This document shows, in pieces, positions 5,945 to 6,532 of a stretch of DNA of 6,532 bases; position 1 is the stretch's first letter, and every line of letters begins with the position of its first letter. The position numbers were made by a program, and so were the translations under genes. The stretch is from an uncultured Burkholderiales bacterium (GTDB lineage Bacteria > Pseudomonadota > Gammaproteobacteria > Burkholderiales > Burkholderiaceae_E). The stretch spans positions 1-6,532 of the forward strand of contig CAIKZV010000021.1 in NCBI GenBank assembly GCA_903831925.1, given 5' to 3'. The notes below the pieces were generated by a model. It was not told the DNA's origin, did not search any database, and worked only from the letters and a program-made list of their open reading frames with translations.

Positions 5945-5959
5945 ATCAGCGCTGAATAC

Positions 5960-5974
5960 CGCGGAATCACCGCG
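5960..5974. terminator. Weak candidate hairpin between convergent genes
   Basis: CGCGG at 5960-5964 pairs with CCGCG at 5970-5974 around a 5-nt loop in the 33-nt gap between the two converging genes. The downstream bases are CATTTA on the plus strand and GTATTC on the minus strand, so there is no proper U-tract. It may assist termination in both directions, but a 5-bp stem is weak evidence. Confidence 0.25.
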
Positions 5975-5977
5975 CAT

Positions 5978-6532
5978 TTACCGCTCCGAGGGCTGCGCTG
6001 CGTCGCGCAGCTGGACATAGAGTTCATAGCGACGCGTATCGAGCTGTGCTTGCTCCAGCGCATGTCTGATCGCGCAAAACGGTTCGTGGCGATGGCTGCA
6101 GTTGTAATAGCGGCAATGCCCCAGCAGCGGTTTGAATTCACGCATGCCGTGTTCGAGTTCGCTGATCGACAGATGAGACAGCCCGAAGACCTGAAAGCCT
6201 GGCGAGTCGATGATTCGCCCGCCGCCGGCAAGATCAAAACTGCGGGTAAAGGTGGTGGTGTGCCGACCGGTCTGAAGCGCCTGCGAGATGGCCTGAGTGC
6301 GCAGATCGGCGCCCGGCACCAGCAGATTGACCAGCGTCGATTTGCCCATGCCGCTTTGTCCGAGCAGCAGCGTCGTCTGATGGCTCAGGACCGGCTGCAG
6401 GGTCGCGACGGTTTCAGCCGGATGATCGTGAGAGCCAACCCGCAGCACCCGGTAACCGAGCCCTTCATAGACCGCAAGCCGGGCTTCAATGGCGGCGATC
6501 GCCGGTGCGATATCGGCCTTGGTGGCGATCAG
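5978..6532 (-). CDS. rsgA: Ribosome small subunit-dependent GTPase RsgA (N-terminus outside window)
   Basis: RsgA is a circularly permuted GTPase that acts late in 30S assembly. The minus-strand frame is open to the window edge and ends at the complement of TTA 5978-5980, giving 184 residues here; the GTG at 6448 is internal. Motifs appear in the permuted order G4-G1-G3: TKAD at residues 4-7 of the visible part (family usually NKxD), GQSGMGKST for the P-loop, HTTT after the switch region, and DSPGFQVFGL for G3. The C-terminal zinc site is present as C-x4-C-x-H-x5-C (CRYYNCSHRHEPFC), followed by the usual CAIRHALE-type helix. It converges on the operon, and its promoter and OB-fold domain lie beyond 6532. 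Confidence 0.96.
   Translation of the reverse strand: MIATKADIAPAIAAIEARLAVYEGLGYRVLRVGSHDHPAETVATLQPVLSHQTTLLLGQSGMGKSTLVNLLVPGADLRTQAISQALQTGRHTTTFTRSFDLAGGGRIIDSPGFQVFGLSHLSISELEHGMREFKPLLGHCRYYNCSHRHEPFCAIRHALEQAQLDTRRYELYVQLRDAAQPSER

Noticed and set aside
5946..5955. TCAGCGCTGA 10-bp perfect palindrome after the CobD-family gene
   Set aside because: It has no loop, so it would not form a terminator hairpin, and isolated palindromes of this length are expected by chance.

Overview
The window looks like a stretch of chromosome from a GC-rich betaproteobacterium, probably in or near Burkholderiales. This rests on three things: the high G+C content, the protein sequences, and the gene order. 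A ribosomal rpsP-rimM-trmD-rplS operon is followed by a CoA-pyrophosphatase-type Nudix hydrolase and a CobD/CbiB-family membrane protein, and then by a convergent rsgA. The assignment comes from remembered family patterns, not from a search.

Layout. Positions 1-1188 (+) hold the C-terminal two thirds of an acyl-CoA dehydrogenase of the long (about 600-residue) type with an extra C-terminal domain; its start lies outside the window. Positions 1241-1867 (+) encode a small exported DUF4124 protein. A short intergenic region (1868-1946) carries a perfect TATAAT box and a 9-bp direct repeat, and drives the operon: rpsP (ribosomal protein S16), rimM (30S maturation factor), trmD (tRNA m1G37 methyltransferase) and rplS (ribosomal protein L19). 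A Nudix hydrolase (24-nt gap) and a CobD/CbiB-family integral membrane protein (6-nt gap) follow closely and are probably co-transcribed, at least in part. On the minus strand, 5978-6532 encodes the C-terminal part of RsgA, a GTPase of late 30S assembly, converging on the operon with a 33-nt gap.

How the genes fit together. S16, RimM, L19 and RsgA are ribosome components or assembly factors, and TrmD modifies tRNA to keep the reading frame. The abundant ribosomal proteins S16 and L19 have clear Shine-Dalgarno sequences. The two low-abundance enzymes between them, RimM and TrmD, have poor ones, and each start is overlapped or abutted by an 8-bp inverted repeat that could fold in the mRNA. This offers a simple translational explanation for unequal expression inside one operon, as is known for the E. 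coli trmD operon.

I found no mobile element, CRISPR array, RNA gene, toxin-antitoxin pair or defence system. This is a conserved housekeeping locus and I see no evidence for a new multi-gene system. The points most worth a second look are the paired start-site hairpins of rimM and trmD, a perfect 11-bp inverted repeat inside the acyl-CoA dehydrogenase gene at an apparent loop insertion, the repeats at the rpsP promoter, and the CobD/CbiB-family protein of unclear function.
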